In this document: positions 35,382 through 47,475 of the stretch, piece after piece
Position numbering within the stretch: the stretch's first letter is position 1
Layout: each line of letters begins with the position of its first letter
Assembly: GCA_964473255.1 (NCBI GenBank)
Contig: CAYYOT010000006.1
Location: forward strand, 1-64,000
Direction: 5' to 3'
Source: Kuafuiihalomonas sp964473255
GTDB lineage: Bacteria; Myxococcota; Kuafuiibacteriia; Kuafuiibacteriales; Kuafuiibacteriaceae
DNA length: 64,000 bases
Notes under the pieces: generated by a model
What the model saw: only the letters and a program-made list of their open reading frames with translations
Told to the model about the DNA's origin: nothing
Database searches by the model: none
Position numbers and translations under genes: made by a program

Positions 35382-38300
35382 CTAGCTGGGAGTGATGGTG
35401 GGGTCGTCTTCTTCGGCTCGATTCCAGCGGCGGGCGAGGGAGAGCACGCGGGCGTTTTCGGGGACGCGCACGAGGAAACTGCTGCGGAGGCCGGGGTCGC
35501 GGAGGCGCTGGGCTTCGGCCAGGATTTGGTCGCGGGCCTGGATGATCGCGGAGCGCGCGAGGGGGAACCTACCCATTTCGTGCATGCATAGCGCGTAGAT
35601 CAGCAGCACGGTCGTCTCGCCCTCCTCGATGTGCCCCAAGCGGCCGAGAATGGTTTTGGCTTCCTCCGCCTTGGCGACCGCTTCGTTCACCCGTCCGAGC
35701 TGGAGGTCGACCCGCGCCGAGACCGCCAGGGCCGGAGCCAAGACGGTGGGAAACTCGCGAGCGAGGCGGATCGCCTTGTGAATCTGCTCGTCCGCCTCCT
35801 CGGGGGCTCCGGCGCCGCGAAAGTTCGCCGCCATGTAGACCCGGGCTACGGCTTCGCCGCGGCGATCGCGGAGAGCGCGGAAGCATCGGATCGCACGTCG
35901 CAGATTTTCTTGCGCAGCCTGGAAGTGTCCCTGTCGTCCCAGGGCGTTTCCCAGCAGACAGGCCAACAAGGCCTCGGTGTGGGGGAGTCCAACCCGAAGC
36001 GCTTCGTCCATCGCCTGGTCGAGGGTGTCTTGAGCACCTATGACGTCGCCGATCCGGATACGGGCTCGCGCTGCTTCGCCCAGACAAACACAAGAGCGGC
36101 GCATGTTTCCCACGTCGCGAAATGCATTGGCGGCCTCCGCCCAGTGCTCCAGGGCGTCGAAGACCGCGCCCCCGGCCATGGAGGACGCCGCGTGGGCGCT
36201 GGCCGCGTAGCCCCGCGTCGTGGGCTCCAGATCAGCCCCGCACTGAGCCACGAAACGGTCGACGTCCCGCAAGGACGTGCGAGCCTCGCCCGGCCGCCCG
36301 ACCCGCAGCCAGGCGGTCACCGACTCACTGAGCACCATCACCGCTTCCGCCGGATCCGGGTGGAGCTCGGCGCGGACCTCGCGGACCGCCCGGGCGATCG
36401 GTTCCGACTCACCCAGGCGTCCGCTGACCGACACCGAGAGCGCGAGCGCCGCGTATCGCGTCCGGCTGCCGGGCGGGGCGAGCGACGATGCATCGAGGGC
36501 CAGTCGAGCCGCATCTTCGAGCTGCCCTCGGAGGCTGCGCACCTCGGCCTGCACCAAGGCGAGCGCCGCGCGATCTTCCCGACTGGGCTCGCGACCGAGC
36601 CCGCGGCGGCTCAGTTCCAGTGCGGAGTCCAGATCGTGGGCTTCGAAGGCTCGCTCCGCGGCCAGTCGGTAAAGCGGACCCGCCTTGTGGGCGAGACCGG
36701 CCTTTTCCCAGTGACGAGCCATGGCCCGCGGCTGGGCGAGTCCCGTCCGCCCCAGCCACTCGGCGGCGCGAGCGTGGGCGCCCTGGCGCTCGACGGTGGG
36801 AAACGAGGAGTATGCCGTGTCCCGGATGAGCGAGTGTCGAAACCGGTACGTCTGGTCCTCGGGGACGTCGGGGTGCTCCAGCTCGCGGACGACCTCTTCC
36901 TTCACCAACTCCTCGAGCGCCTGGTCGACCTCGGCATCGGTCGCTCCGGCGACCTGTCGAGCTCCATCTCGGGAGAAGCGCTTTCCGAAGATGGAGGCCG
37001 CGCGGAGGATCCGGCGGGCCGAGGGTGATAGCTTCTGTAACCGGGCCTGCAGCAGACCCAGCACGGTCTGCGGAAGGTCGTCGTCCTCACCGCGGGCTAC
37101 CGCGCGCATGAGCTCCTCGAGCACGAACGGGTTCCCTTGGGCTTGGTCGAGGATCCGATCCCTCGTCGGCTGGTCGCAGGAAGAACCCAGGACGTCCACG
37201 ACGAGCCGGGACGCCGCCTCGGACGCGAGCGGCCCTAAGTCCAGTCGCGCCCCGCCGGCGATGTCGAGGATGTCGCTGAGGCGGTCGGCGGCGTCTCGCG
37301 GTCCGCCGGCGATGACCAGCAGGGAACGGTCAGCGAACCGCTCCACGACCCTCCGCAGGGTGTCTTGCGATGGAAGGTCCACGTAGTGCAGGTCGTCCAC
37401 CACGATGACGACGGGACGTGACGCGAGCTCGTTTTCCAGCCAGCCGATCAGTCGACGGCGCACGAAGTCGGCGAAGGGCACGGCGTTCGCTCCGCCGGAG
37501 GGTACGGCGTAGCCTCCCCCGGAGAGCCACCCCAGCATTCGGTCGCGGCTCTCCGTTTGGTCGGAGAATCCGATACCCTCCAGCTTCGTCTCCAGGACTT
37601 CGGGCGGAGTGGCTGGGGTTGCGTCAAGGTGGTCCTGGAGGATCCGCAGCCACAGGCCATTCGGCTCCAGCCGGTCCAGCTCGCCGCGCCCGCGCAGCAG
37701 CAGGTTGCGGCCCTGCGCCGCTTCGGCGGCGAACGTCCAGAGGAGCCGCGACTTGCCGACACCCGACTCGCCGGAAACCAAGACCACTCGGGCCGTGCTG
37801 CGACCGACGGATTCCGAGAGCAGTTGCCGGAGGAGCTCGGACTCGTCGCTGCGGCCGATCAGGGGGGTTATCTTGCCCAGAACCGGCCGTGGTTCCTCGG
37901 CGGCGGAGCGTTCGCCTTCGACCAGCCATATGTTGTGGCGATGGACCAGGTCGATGCGATCCGCGGCCAGAGTCGCGGTCGACTCGTCGACCGAAAGCGC
38001 TCCGGAAGGCGTGGCCCCCAGGCGGGCGAAGGCTCGTTCCAACGCGTTGCCGCTCGGCAGCCTCCGGGTGATCTGGGTGTGATCGAGACCCACCGTGACC
38101 CGGCCCGAGCCGGCATGCGCGGAAAGCCGCCTTCCGGCGCGAATACCGCGGATCGCGCTGTCGAGCGGGCCTTCCGTTCGACCCAGGACGGCGACGACGG
38201 TGCCGTCGGCGAGTCGCTCGGTCGTAAATCCGAGGTCCTCGAGGTCGGGGGCGTCGATCCGGCCGCTCGGCTGGGCCACGACCACGCAGGTGATCTGCTG

Positions 38301-39173
38301 TTCGTCGTACGTGATCTGCGGCCCCGGCGAGACGTCCGACGACCAGGGGCTATCGGTTTCCATGCGATCGAGCTCGCCGAGAATGTCGTCCACGTCGGGC
38401 CGAGCGCTCGGGGACTTCTCGAGCATCGCCTCGATCAACTGCCGTAGGCGAACCGGCACCCGCGAGCGCAGTCGGCGAAGCGGTTCCGGGCGGCCGACCG
38501 CCACCTTGGCGAGCAGGGCGGAGACGTCTTGGCCGACGAACGCCGGACTCTGCGTCAGGCATTCGTAGAGGACACACCCCAGACTGAAGATGTCGCTCCG
38601 CGGTGTGAGCTCCTCGGCGAGCGCATGTTCGGGACTCATGTAGCCCGGCGTACCTTCGAGGCGCGAGCTCACGACGTTGGTGTCGTCGCCGAGCGTGGCG
38701 AGCCCGAAGTCGAGGATCTTCATTTGAAACGACCCTTCATCGGTCAACATCAGGTTGGCGGGCTTGAGGTCGCGATGAATGATCCCGCGTCGATGAGCTT
38801 CGCCGAGGGCCTCGGCGACGCCCTTGGTCACGCGGATCGTCTCCGGCGTGGTGAGCCTCCTCGCCCGCAGGATCTGTCTCAGGGTGGAGCCTTCGACCCA
38901 TTCCATGGCGAGATACGGTCGACCGTCCGGCGTGAGTCCCTGGCCGACGTAAGCCACGATTCCGGGGTGCCGCAGCTCGCTGAGCACGACGGTCTCGTGG
39001 GCGAAGCGGTCGGAAAAGAAGTGCTTGGCCTTGTCCAAGACCTTGAGAGCGACCATCGAGCCGACCCGATGGTCCTGGGCTCGATACACCGACCCCATGC
39101 CCCCCGAGGCGACGAAACCGAGGATTTCGAATCGCTCGTCGAGGACCAGGCCCGGCTGCACGCCCGAGACCAT
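35382..39173 (-). CDS. Ser/Thr protein kinase with AAA ATPase and TPR sensor
   Basis: A 1263-residue signalling protein from the ATG at 39173 (GTG 39197 is possible). The kinase domain (13-275) is intact: glycine loop VASGGMGSVY, Lys44 in MVALKVL, HRDLKPAN at 133-140, DFG at 155-157 and GTPGYMSPEHA. Then a degenerate cyclase-like domain (about 295-430), an AAA/STAND ATPase with Walker A GESGVGKS near 466-473 and Walker B VVIVVDDLHYVD near 587, and a long TPR array to the end. This is the PknD/myxobacterial multi-domain kinase layout. Its target and signal are unknown. Confidence 0.9.
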   Translation of the reverse strand: MVSGVQPGLVLDERFEILGFVASGGMGSVYRAQDHRVGSMVALKVLDKAKHFFSDRFAHETVVLSELRHPGIVAYVGQGLTPDGRPYLAMEWVEGSTLRQILRARRLTTPETIRVTKGVAEALGEAHRRGIIHRDLKPANLMLTDEGSFQMKILDFGLATLGDDTNVVSSRLEGTPGYMSPEHALAEELTPRSDIFSLGCVLYECLTQSPAFVGQDVSALLAKVAVGRPEPLRRLRSRVPVRLRQLIEAMLEKSPSARPDVDDILGELDRMETDSPWSSDVSPGPQITYDEQQITCVVVAQPSGRIDAPDLEDLGFTTERLADGTVVAVLGRTEGPLDSAIRGIRAGRRLSAHAGSGRVTVGLDHTQITRRLPSGNALERAFARLGATPSGALSVDESTATLAADRIDLVHRHNIWLVEGERSAAEEPRPVLGKITPLIGRSDESELLRQLLSESVGRSTARVVLVSGESGVGKSRLLWTFAAEAAQGRNLLLRGRGELDRLEPNGLWLRILQDHLDATPATPPEVLETKLEGIGFSDQTESRDRMLGWLSGGGYAVPSGGANAVPFADFVRRRLIGWLENELASRPVVIVVDDLHYVDLPSQDTLRRVVERFADRSLLVIAGGPRDAADRLSDILDIAGGARLDLGPLASEAASRLVVDVLGSSCDQPTRDRILDQAQGNPFVLEELMRAVARGEDDDLPQTVLGLLQARLQKLSPSARRILRAASIFGKRFSRDGARQVAGATDAEVDQALEELVKEEVVRELEHPDVPEDQTYRFRHSLIRDTAYSSFPTVERQGAHARAAEWLGRTGLAQPRAMARHWEKAGLAHKAGPLYRLAAERAFEAHDLDSALELSRRGLGREPSREDRAALALVQAEVRSLRGQLEDAARLALDASSLAPPGSRTRYAALALSVSVSGRLGESEPIARAVREVRAELHPDPAEAVMVLSESVTAWLRVGRPGEARTSLRDVDRFVAQCGADLEPTTRGYAASAHAASSMAGGAVFDALEHWAEAANAFRDVGNMRRSCVCLGEAARARIRIGDVIGAQDTLDQAMDEALRVGLPHTEALLACLLGNALGRQGHFQAAQENLRRAIRCFRALRDRRGEAVARVYMAANFRGAGAPEEADEQIHKAIRLAREFPTVLAPALAVSARVDLQLGRVNEAVAKAEEAKTILGRLGHIEEGETTVLLIYALCMHEMGRFPLARSAIIQARDQILAEAQRLRDPGLRSSFLVRVPENARVLSLARRWNRAEEDDPTITPS

Positions 39174-39279
39174 AGAGGAGCACGAGGCGGGGTGCACTCG
39201 ACCGGCGGTGTTCTATCTCCAGGGGACCCTCCCCCGTGCTCGTCCATTGACCGTGCTTTTTGCACTGCCCAGCCCGCGC

Positions 39280-39285
39280 TATGAT
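39280..39285 (+). promoter_or_regulatory. Candidate -10 box for the carboxylase operon
   Basis: TATGAT, five of six matches to the sigma-70 -10 consensus, 22 nt before the ATG at 39308. A poor -35 (TTTTTG) lies 17 nt upstream; no better one at normal spacing. Confidence 0.4.
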
Positions 39286-39294
39286 GAAATTTGA

Positions 39295-39304
39295 GGGTTA
39301 ACCC
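39295..39304. promoter_or_regulatory. Palindrome GGGTTAACCC before the carboxylase start
   Basis: A perfect 10-bp palindrome between the -10 box and the ATG at 39308. It overlaps the GAGGG ribosome site (39293-39297). Could bind a regulator (GGTTAAC is reminiscent of BirA half-sites) or be fortuitous. Confidence 0.3.
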
Positions 39305-39307
39305 CGA

Positions 39308-41021
39308 ATGGCTCCGGCAAAGACAACGGGTCCCGGCCCGCAGTTCACTCTCGACAATCCTTTCGAAGCGCAGCCGCCGTCGTCGGATGCGGACCAGACC
39401 GCGATACCGACCTACCAGAGCACGCTCGACGAAGCCCGAGTACTCCGTCGGCGGCCCTATATCGCTGGCGGTACCGCCGCGGTCGCTCGTCAGCACGCCA
39501 AGGGCCGGATGACGGTGTGGGAGCGCATCCGCGTTCTCACCGACGAGAAGCCCACGGTCTTGTTTCAGAACTGGGGTCCCAACCTCGACGGTGCCTCGCT
39601 CGTCACGGCCATCCTCAGCGTCGAGGGGCGGGACGTCGCGCTGTACGGCCACGACTTCACCGTCCGCGCCGGATCGATGGATGCGACGAACGGCCGAAAG
39701 CTGGCTCGCCTCTTCTCGCTGGCCGGAGAGCGCGGGATTCCGCTGATCGGGATGAACGACTCCGCCGGTGCCTTCGTGCCCGCCGGCGTGGGTGGGCTCG
39801 ACGGATACGCCGATGCTTTCACCGCTCTGCGAAAGGTCAGCGGCGTCATCCCGAGCATCATGTGCATGTTCGGCTTCAACGCCGGGGGAGGGTCGTACCT
39901 GCCACGGCAAGGAAGCTTCGTGATTCAGCCCCAAAACACTTTCTTCGGGCTCACCGGACCGGGCGTCGTTCGCTCCGTGCTCGGCGAGGACGTGACCCCC
40001 GACCAACTCGGCGGACCCGCAGTCCACGGTGCGTCGGGAGTGGCAGATTTCACCGTGCAAGACGAAGTCGGGGCACTTCGGACGGCGCGGCGTCTGCTCT
40101 CCTATCTCCCGAGCAACAATCGCGAGTGCGCCCCGTTTTCCGCGACCAGCGATCCAGTCGATAGGCCGACTCCCGAAATCGATACCTTGCTCCGCACTGC
40201 TCTGACCGGACCGGCAGGATTCAACACCCCGCTCGACATCCGCATCATGATTCAGCTCCTCGTGGATCACGGGGACTACTTCGAATGTCAGCCGAAGCGA
40301 GCCCCAAATACGGTTACCGCTTTCGGTCGCATCGGGGGGCATGTGGTCGGCTTCATCGCCAACAACAGCGCGTTCGACTCTGGTCAGATCGACGTCGCGG
40401 CCGCCCTGAAGAACGCTCGGTTCATTCGCTTCTGCAATCTCTACAACATCCCGCTCGTCTTCATGGAGGACACGACGGGATTCCGGCCGGGAAGCGAGCA
40501 GGAACGGATGGGAATCGTCCACGCTGGCCGAGCGATGCTGGATGCGATCGTCGATGTGCGGACGCCCCGGATTCTTCTTCTGGTGCGGAATGCCTACGGG
40601 GGCGCCTACGCGTCGTTCAACAACTATTCGACCGGGGCCGATCTGGTCTTGGGGCTGCCCACGACCCGCGTCGCAGTAATGGGGCCCGCGGGGAAAGAGT
40701 TCGTTTACAAGAGCGAGCTGCGGCAGCTCCGTGGCCAGGTACCGGAGCGGACGGCGGAGCGCATTCAGGCCCGGGTCGATGCCGGGGCCGAACCCGACGC
40801 GGCGCGGAGCGAAGCTCAGGCCGAGGTCAAGGCTTGGGTGGCCGAGCAGGAGCTCGCCCTTTCCCAGCGCTACGAGCGCGAGTTGATGAATCCACGGGAG
40901 GCCTTGAGCCTCGGGTCGATCTCCCAGCTCGTGATGCCGACCGAGCTACGAGCCGTCCTCGGAAGCAATCTAGATTTCATGATGCGGCACTACGAGCCGA
41001 GTCCCATGACTGGAGTCCAGC

Positions 41022-41035
<14 letters not shown>
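39308..41035 (+). CDS. Acyl-CoA carboxylase, carboxyltransferase subunit
   Basis: Transfers CO2 from carboxybiotin to an acyl-CoA. 575 residues with two crotonase-like halves. Visible: QHAKGRMTVWERIRVLTD (family AARxRxDxLFD-like start), GIPLIGMNDSAGAFVPAGV, FGFNAGGGSYLPRQGSFV, and in the C-half GFIANNSAFDSGQIDVAAA, EDTTGFRPGSEQERMGIVHAGRAM and ATRILLLV-like RNAYGGAYAS. Normal length for propionyl/acetyl-CoA CT subunits; the substrate is uncertain. The next gene overlaps it by 14 nt, which implies a stoichiometric complex. Confidence 0.9.
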
Positions 41036-43903
<2,868 letters not shown>

Positions 43904-43904
<1 letters not shown>

Positions 43905-44629
43905 TGCGCGCGCCCCTCTACGCCCGCCTGGCCCCCTGGTACCGACTGCTGGACCCAACGCTGGAACATGCGGAGGAAGCCGGACTCTTCCAAATCGAAA
44001 TCCAATCGATCCTCGGCCCGGGCGAGGCAACCCTTTAGGAGCTCGGAGCCGGTGCGGGCAACAACGCGTACTTCTTGAAAGACCGCTTTCGCTGCACGCT
44101 CACCGACATATCTCCCGAGATGTTGGCCGCGAGTCGAACCCTCAATCCCGCATGCGAGCATCTGGTGGGCGACATGCGCGACCTGCGGCTGGGTCGTCAG
44201 TTCGATGCCGTTCTTCTTCACGATGCCGTGGTGTACATGACGACGGAAGCACAGCTCCGGGACGCCCTCGAGACCGCGTTCGTGCACACCCGACCCGGGG
44301 GAGCAGCCATCGTGGCCCCGGACCTGTTCACCGAGACGTTCGTCGAGGGCAGCCATGTCTACGAGGGGAGCGAGGGGGCTCGCCAGCTGAAATGTTTGGA
44401 GTGGGTGTGGGATCCCGACCCGACCGACTCGACCTACACGGTCGACTACGCATTCATGCTTCGGGACGGCGTGATGATGGAGACCGCGTTCGATCGTCAT
44501 GTCGAGGGCCTCTTCTCTCGCAGTGATTGGCTCGATCTGCTCGGCAAGGTGGGCTTCCATCCCGAGACGACGGTTCGAGAGGTCGCCGAGGGCTTCTCGG
44601 ACGAGGTCTTCGTCTGTCGGCGACCCTGA
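43904..44629 (+). pseudogene. SAM-dependent methyltransferase interrupted by an in-frame amber codon
   Basis: The ATG at 43904 overlaps the preceding TGA (TGATG). The frame encodes MRAPLYARLAPWYRLLDPTL and then reaches TAG at 44036-44038, codon 45. Immediately after it continues as ELGAGAGNNAYFLKDRF, the class I methyltransferase motif I, and stays open to 44629 (about 240 residues in total, with LVGDMRDLRLG and a C-terminal VREVAEGF). One base change (TAG for TTG, giving LELGAGAG) would restore it. A restart at 44075 would lack motif I. Probably a recent nonsense mutation or sequencing error. Confidence 0.75.
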
Positions 44630-44647
44630 GTCGGGTGTCCGGACCGG

Positions 44648-45637
44648 CTAGAAGAACCGGTCCCGAGCTTCGTCGCCCACGTCCACGCCCGCCAGGTGAG
44701 AGCGCCGCAATACCGCCCACTCGTAGCGATAGGAGGCGCGATCGTGAAGCTCGTCATCCAGTCGTATGGGCCCCCAATCGGCATCTTGAGCGGCAACCAG
44801 GATGCGGGCCGCCGTCGTCGCGTCCTCGTGCGACGGAGCCATGGCCGAGACGATGGGCTCGATCTGAATGGGATGGATGGACCACATGCGCAAGAAGCCG
44901 AACTCGTCGCGGGCCCGCCGCGCATCCTGCCGGGTGGTTTCCGGGTTCTTCACATCCAGCGTGACATTGTGGACGGGTACCCGGCCGGAAAGAAGCGCCG
45001 CGGCTACCAGACTGGTCTTGGCCCGACGCATCAGGGCGTGCTCGAACTGGTCCGGCGAGCGCATGCAGCGACTCGAGATCGCCCCATTGTGGTCGGAAAT
45101 GAAGTCCATCGATCCGAAGTCCAGAGTCTCGACATCGGGGTGGGATGCGATGGCTGCGATGTCGGCGAGCGCGCTCTGCGTTTCGATCAGGACGTGGATC
45201 GGCCACGTCCGGTGACGCCCCCGCTCGACGGCCAGCTCGTGCAGGAACGACGACAGATACTCGACATGGGCGCGATCTCGCGCCTTCGGCAGCACGACAT
45301 AGCTCACCCGGTCGCCCGCGTGGCCCAGGACTCGCTGGACATCTTCATGGAAGTGCGGGTGGAGAACGTCGTGAAGGCGGACGCCGACGCGGTGCGGTCG
45401 GTCGGTCGGAAGGGTCTTGAGTAGGTCGGTGACCAGGTCGGCGTGCTCGCTCTCCCGTCCGGCGGGCGCGCCATCCTCCAGGTCCATCGTCACGTCGAAG
45501 GCGTACGGCGCCTCGTCCTGAAGCTGAAGCGCTTTGTCGATGAAGCGCTCTCGCCCGGCGACGTGTTCGCAGGACGGAAGAACCCGCAGTTCGGAGTCTT
45601 CGTCGTGAAGAACGGCGGACGGCGATAGTCGCTTCAC
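44648..45637 (-). CDS. HpcH/HpaI aldolase / citrate lyase (CitE-like) family protein
   Basis: A 329-residue TIM-barrel C-C lyase of the CitE/malyl-CoA lyase group. Motifs: DVTMDLEDGAPAGRE (metal-binding Glu/Asp), VGVRLHD, VVLPKARD, VLIETQSALADI and TLDFGSMDFISDHNG. Cleaves or joins acyl-CoA intermediates such as malyl- or citramalyl-CoA; the substrate is unknown. Start at the GTG of 45637. Convergent with the methyltransferase. Its closeness to an acyl-CoA carboxylase fits CoA-ester metabolism. Confidence 0.85.
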   Translation of the reverse strand: MKRLSPSAVLHDEDSELRVLPSCEHVAGRERFIDKALQLQDEAPYAFDVTMDLEDGAPAGRESEHADLVTDLLKTLPTDRPHRVGVRLHDVLHPHFHEDVQRVLGHAGDRVSYVVLPKARDRAHVEYLSSFLHELAVERGRHRTWPIHVLIETQSALADIAAIASHPDVETLDFGSMDFISDHNGAISSRCMRSPDQFEHALMRRAKTSLVAAALLSGRVPVHNVTLDVKNPETTRQDARRARDEFGFLRMWSIHPIQIEPIVSAMAPSHEDATTAARILVAAQDADWGPIRLDDELHDRASYRYEWAVLRRSHLAGVDVGDEARDRFF

Positions 45638-45760
45638 GGTCCGACTCTTAGCGCGACGCGGTCCGGTTTTTAACCCGCGATGGCGGGGGCGCTCCTCGAC
45701 GGCGGGGTCGGCGTGGGCCCGGGTCTTGGCGTGCGCCGCCATCCGGCCTATCCGAACCCC

Positions 45761-46195
45761 ATGATCGTGGACGAGATCCGCCGGAAGATGATGGACGCGA
45801 TGCGGGGGAAGCGAGCCGTCGAGCGCGACATCCTGAAGACGGCCCTCGGGGAGCTTCAGACCGCGGAGGCGCGCGCCGGGGGCCAGCTCTCCGAAGAGGA
45901 CGCGGAGAAGGTCCTGCGCAAGCTCATCAAGTCGATCGACGAAACGCTGCAGGTCGTGAAGGACGCGGATCAGGTGCCGAAGCTCGAGGAGGAGCGCAGC
46001 GTCCTGTCGGCTCTTCTGCCCGAGGAGCTCACGGTCGACGAGATCGTCGCGGCGCTGGCGCCCGTGCGTGCCGACATCGAAGGTGCGCCGGCCAGTGGGC
46101 CAGCGGTCGGGGTGGCGATGAAGCACCTGAAGGCCGCGGGCGCGACCGTCAACGGGAAGGACGTAGGTGCGGCCGTCGCCAAGATCCGGAGCTAG
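45761..46195 (+). CDS. GatB/YqeY domain protein
   Basis: A 144-residue protein of the YqeY family, related to the tRNA-binding tail of the GatB amidotransferase subunit. IVDEIRRKMMDAMRGKRAVERDILKTALGELQ and the C-terminal GAAVAKIRS with the KHLKAAGATVNGKDVG segment match the family. The ATG at 45761 was chosen; the upstream frame is a low-complexity Gly/Val run. Its stop overlaps the bioA stop by 4 nt on opposite strands. Function probably tRNA-related. Confidence 0.85.
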   Translation: MIVDEIRRKMMDAMRGKRAVERDILKTALGELQTAEARAGGQLSEEDAEKVLRKLIKSIDETLQVVKDADQVPKLEEERSVLSALLPEELTVDEIVAALAPVRADIEGAPASGPAVGVAMKHLKAAGATVNGKDVGAAVAKIRS

Positions 46196-47475
46196 TCGGA
46201 GGCCTCGAGGCGCGTCGACCACTCCGTGACGACTCTCTCGACCGCCTGGCACAGCACTTCGAGGTCGACGTCGTCGATGACCAGGGCCGGCATCAGGTAG
46301 ACGCAACGCTCCAGCGGCCGGACCCATACGCCGTGATCGACGAAACGCGTCCGCAGCCAGTCCAGATCGGGATCCCGGTCGAGCTCGACGACGGCCAGAG
46401 CACCGCACGTCCGGACGTCGCGCACGCCGGGCACGGTCCGCAGTGGGGCGAGACGGTCGCGTAGCCGACCGCCGATCCGGGTTGCCTGGGACAGGCGATC
46501 CTCGCGCGCGAACAGCTCGAGGGAGGCGAGGGCGGCGGCGCAGCCCAGGGGATTGGCCATGTAGGTCGGCCCGTGCATGAGCGCGCTCTCCGCGTCGTCG
46601 CGCCAGAAAGCCTCGAAGATCGGCCGGCTGGCCACGGTGGCCGCCAGAGGCAGCGTTCCCCCGGTCAGGGCCTTGGACAGCGTGATCACGTCAGGCGTCA
46701 CGTCAGCGATCTCGCAGGCGAAGAGCGCGTCGCCCAGGCGCCCGAAGCCGACGGCGATCTCGTCGAAGATCAGGTGGACGTCGTGCATCGTGCATACTTC
46801 GCGGATGAAGCGCAGAGCCTCCGCGTCGTGAAAGCGAAACCCACCGGCCGCCTGAACCAACGGTTCGACCACGACGGCAGCCAGCTCGGAAGCGGACCGT
46901 TCGACGAGCGTGGCGAAGGTTCGTCGGGCGGACTCGCCAACGGGTATCGGGGCCCGCTCCACCGCTAGATGCGAACCTGGGAACCGACGGTGCATGCCTT
47001 CGACCGGATCGCAGAGAGGCATCGTTCCGAACGTATCGCCATGGTACGCGTCGTCGAAGGCGAGAATGCGGCGCTTCTCGGGGCGCCCCACGTTTTGCCA
47101 GCTTTGCAGCGACATCTTCAGCGCAACTTCGACCGAGACCGAACCCGACTCGGTGAAGAAGACATGGTCGAGCGTTCCCGGGAGGAGGGCGGCCAGTTCG
47201 GCGGCCAGCCGCTCTGCGGGTCGGTGGGTCAGACCGCCGAACATCACGTGGGGCACGCGTTCGAGCTGGCGCACGACTGCGGCGCGGATGTGGGGGTGAT
47301 TGTAGCCATGACAGGCGGTCCACCATGATGCGATGCCATCGACCAGCGTTCGGCCGTCGGCCAGGTGAAGGCGGCAGCCCTCGGTCCGGGCGACCTCCAG
47401 GGCCGGTGGCGCGGTCTTCATCTGGCAGTACGGCCGCCAGGTGTGGTGCGCGAAGGCGTCGTCAGCTCTCGACAT
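46192..47475 (-). CDS. bioA: Adenosylmethionine-8-amino-7-oxononanoate aminotransferase
   Basis: PLP-dependent step KAPA to DAPA in biotin synthesis. 427 residues. Motifs: HHTWRPYCQMKTAPPALEV (N-terminal BioA signature), FTESGSVSVEVALKMSLQ, DEIAVGFGRLGDALFACE and the PLP lysine in TLSKALTGGTLPLA. Its start overlaps the 3' end of bioB (47462) by 14 nt, so bioB-bioA is an operon. The ATG at 47475 was chosen. Confidence 0.93.
   Translation of the reverse strand: MSRADDAFAHHTWRPYCQMKTAPPALEVARTEGCRLHLADGRTLVDGIASWWTACHGYNHPHIRAAVVRQLERVPHVMFGGLTHRPAERLAAELAALLPGTLDHVFFTESGSVSVEVALKMSLQSWQNVGRPEKRRILAFDDAYHGDTFGTMPLCDPVEGMHRRFPGSHLAVERAPIPVGESARRTFATLVERSASELAAVVVEPLVQAAGGFRFHDAEALRFIREVCTMHDVHLIFDEIAVGFGRLGDALFACEIADVTPDVITLSKALTGGTLPLAATVASRPIFEAFWRDDAESALMHGPTYMANPLGCAAALASLELFAREDRLSQATRIGGRLRDRLAPLRTVPGVRDVRTCGALAVVELDRDPDLDWLRTRFVDHGVWVRPLERCVYLMPALVIDDVDLEVLCQAVERVVTEWSTRLEASD

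Noticed and set aside
38879..40522. 547-codon frame across the kinase and carboxyltransferase starts
   Set aside because: Antisense to the carboxyltransferase and out of frame in the kinase; no family similarity.
44036..44038. TAG as a pyrrolysine or readthrough codon
   Set aside because: The site lies in a SAM-binding motif where Leu is expected, and no Pyl machinery or other TAG readthrough is seen in the window.
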